From NCBI GenBank assembly GCA_002501535.1, contig DLTY01000003.1, positions 1 to 6,070 of the forward strand: a stretch of 6,070 bases of DNA, given 5' to 3'. A program made the position numbers and the translations under genes. This DNA is from a bacterium UBP7_UBA7824 (lineage in GTDB: Bacteria > UBP7 > UBA6624). This document shows positions 4,670 to 6,070 of the stretch, in pieces (the first letter of the stretch is position 1; each line of letters opens with the position of its first letter). The notes beneath the pieces are model-generated. The model saw nothing but the letters and a program-made list of their open reading frames with translations. It had not been told where the DNA came from and did no database searches.

Positions 4670-5512
4670 ATGAAAAAAATTTTATTGAGTTTGGTTTTTT
4701 GTTTAGCGATTGTTTCTTGTGGCGGTGGAGGAGATTCCGCTCCAGCGGCATCATCGCATTGGAGAATGCATTCTGCAGGTGAATGGTGGGTGGAATCAAG
4801 AACACCTGCAATCACTGGTGATGAACTTATTCCTGATACCAGGTATGCGCTTGCTTGGGGGAATTTTGGTGTAGAGGACATCGGTAATGAACCAATGGCA
4901 ACCACTATTGTTGATGTCACCAGGCTGATGAGTGGCGCTGATTTCTGCAGTTCAGGAGCAGATGCTGCAGGAGGGTGCACAAATGGAGAGGTCATAAATC
5001 CAGTCACCCAAACAACCTATGATTTGATTTCATGCCAATGGGGCCTTGATGTCAATGGATGGGTAAGCTTTGAAGCGTCCGTCAACACTGTTCCCGCAGA
5101 TGCAAATTGCGATATTTACAGGTATCATCCTCATCCTGAAGATAACGATTTGATGTATGCAGGCACTTCCGCAGGCAACACAATTGAATGGTTTGCTACA
5201 GCGGTTACAAATTGGGACGATGACACACGTCCAGGAGATGATTGGGCATTCTGTGTTCCAACAGGAGGAGCGGGGTCGAACTGCTTTGAATGGAGGATAC
5301 AGTCATCAGCAACTGTCAACACTTTTATGGGTGATGACTATGACACATGGTTTGCGCTCAATTCTGCACCAGGGAACAATGATTGCGCAGAGGTACGTTC
5401 AGTGACCAGGGAGCTTGGACCACTTGTCAGCATCAGGAGAAACTCTTACCTTGGTGACTGGGGCAACGGGACAGAGTGCCATCAATCAGATTGGCCAACA
5501 GCTTACTATTGA
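4670..5512 (+). CDS. Cysteine-rich lipoprotein of unknown function
   Basis: 280 residues from ATG at 4670, chosen because GGAGG (4657-4661) precedes it by 8 nt and a textbook lipoprotein signal follows: MKKILLSLVFCLAIVSC, with lipobox IVSC and Cys17 lipidated, then a flexible GGGGDSAPAASS linker. An upstream in-frame extension to 4601 would run through the repeat and promoter region and is rejected. The mature part is acidic, rich in Trp, Asp, Asn and Gly, and has eight further Cys (contexts DFC, GGC, ISC, ANC, AFC, SNC, NDC, TEC), enough for four disulfides. No transmembrane segment or catalytic motif is seen. The composition suggests an extracytoplasmic beta-rich binding or adhesion domain, but I do not recognise the family. 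Its promoter layout matches that of the left lipoprotein gene. Confidence 0.88.
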   Translation: MKKILLSLVFCLAIVSCGGGGDSAPAASSHWRMHSAGEWWVESRTPAITGDELIPDTRYALAWGNFGVEDIGNEPMATTIVDVTRLMSGADFCSSGADAAGGCTNGEVINPVTQTTYDLISCQWGLDVNGWVSFEASVNTVPADANCDIYRYHPHPEDNDLMYAGTSAGNTIEWFATAVTNWDDDTRPGDDWAFCVPTGGAGSNCFEWRIQSSATVNTFMGDDYDTWFALNSAPGNNDCAEVRSVTRELGPLVSIRRNSYLGDWGNGTECHQSDWPTAYY

Positions 5513-5516
5513 TTTG

Positions 5517-5535
5517 AAACCGACTTAGGTTTTTT
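5517..5535 (+). terminator. Weak possible intrinsic terminator
   Basis: AAACC (5517-5521), a 6-nt loop, then GGTTT (5528-5532) running into more T residues, 5 nt after the lipoprotein stop. The stem is only 5 bp and AT-containing, so any termination would be partial. The next gene starts 27 nt further on with its own Shine-Dalgarno and may be co-transcribed. Confidence 0.3.
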
Positions 5536-5561
5536 GTAGAATAGGGTTTGGAGGTTTTGTT

Positions 5562-6070
5562 ATGTTTTTATGGTTGATAATTTTCATGATCATCTCATCG
5601 GCGGTCCAGAATTCCGTAAGGAGATCCATGGAGCGCGGTCACAGGATTCCCGAAGGGACTGGAATGACTGGAGCGAAGGCTGCGGAAATGGTACTTGAGA
5701 AGAAAGGGGTCTCCGGCATCATTGTCGAAGAGGGCCGCTTTGACCACTACGACCCGAAAGCCAAGGCAATCCGGCTGAGTCCGGAGAATTTCAGGAACTC
5801 AAGCGTGACTGCCGTTGCGGTTGCACTGCATGAGGCTGGACACGCCATGCAGCATGCGGAGAAGAGCATGTCCCTCCAGGTCCGAACAGCATTTGTTCCC
5901 GTTGCGACATTGGGAAGCTCAATGGCGACACCGCTTCTGCTTTTCGGATTCATAACCGGAGCAATGAATCTTGTCTGGCTTGGCATCATAGGCTTTGCCT
6001 TTGCGGTTGTTTTCCACATAGTGACACTGCCGGTTGAGTTTGACGCATCAGGCAGGGCACTGACTATGGC
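5562..6070 (+). CDS. Partial YugP-type membrane zinc metallopeptidase
   Basis: ATG at 5562 with GGAGG 7 nt upstream (5550-5554). It is open to the window end (169 codons, C-terminus missing). An N-terminal membrane segment (about 2-16) precedes a domain with GTGMTGAKAAEMVLEKKGV (32-50), DHYDPKAKAIRLSPENF (61-77) and the zinc-binding HEAGH at 90-94 (VAVALHEAGHAMQHAE). Hydrophobic segments follow at about 110-131 and 135-156. LPVEFDAS (156-163) holds the likely third zinc ligand, Glu159. This order matches the YugP/Zn_peptidase_2 family of integral membrane proteases, usually about 220-230 residues, so roughly the last quarter is missing. Substrates are unknown. Codons end in G or C more often (GCG, GTC, CTC, CGC) than in the xylose genes, suggesting a different history from the segment inside the repeats. 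Confidence 0.9.
   Translation, partial: MFLWLIIFMIISSAVQNSVRRSMERGHRIPEGTGMTGAKAAEMVLEKKGVSGIIVEEGRFDHYDPKAKAIRLSPENFRNSSVTAVAVALHEAGHAMQHAEKSMSLQVRTAFVPVATLGSSMATPLLLFGFITGAMNLVWLGIIGFAFAVVFHIVTLPVEFDASGRALTM

Noticed and set aside
5747..6019. Minus-strand open frame opposite the metallopeptidase
   Set aside because: It is a mirror of a strongly supported coding sequence with the HEAGH motif.

Overview
The window looks like a bacterial chromosomal segment from a Gram-negative organism of moderate to low GC. Three proteins carry export signals (two lipoproteins and one secreted peptidase). Several genes have a GGAGG Shine-Dalgarno, and TATAAT-like -10 boxes lie just ahead of several starts. 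No rRNA, tRNA, transposase or integrase is visible, so the taxon cannot be fixed. An uncultivated, perhaps marine, proteobacterium-like organism is a guess.

Layout. (1) 1-333, minus: the 5' part of an EF-hand-like lipoprotein gene that leaves the window on the left. (2) 334-565: a repeat-rich intergenic region with a diverged G-tract motif (351-373) and a 103-bp repeat (440-542). (3) 566-1480, plus: a secreted C13 (legumain-like) cysteine peptidase. (4) 1528-1737, plus: a CspA-type cold-shock protein, whose stop codon overlaps that of the convergent xylB. (5) 1734-4391, minus: a three-gene unit transcribed leftward, made of a 55-residue Trp-rich small membrane protein (4224-4391), xylose isomerase xylA (2990-4192) and a shortened xylulokinase xylB (1734-2987). 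Together the last two convert D-xylose to xylulose 5-phosphate. (6) 4392-4669: the mirror-image repeat region, with an exact inverted copy of the 103-bp repeat (4445-4547) and a second diverged G-tract motif (4610-4627). (7) 4670-5512, plus: a cysteine-rich lipoprotein of unknown function. (8) 5562-6070, plus: a YugP-type membrane zinc metallopeptidase that leaves the window on the right, with more G/C-ending codons than the xylose genes.

The main observation is architectural. The peptidase, cold-shock and xylose genes sit between two perfect 103-bp inverted repeats. Each repeat has 12-bp terminal inverted repeats, a roughly 35-bp alternating purine-pyrimidine block and a G6-N10-G6 block centred on CTATAG. 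Outside each repeat lies a diverged second copy of the G6 block, and immediately outside that a TATAAT box that would drive an outward-facing lipoprotein gene. The whole 3.9-kb interior is therefore framed by a near-symmetrical boundary. It could be a cargo block carried by miniature repeat elements, an invertible segment, or two intergenic regions kept identical by gene conversion. The sequence alone does not decide among these.
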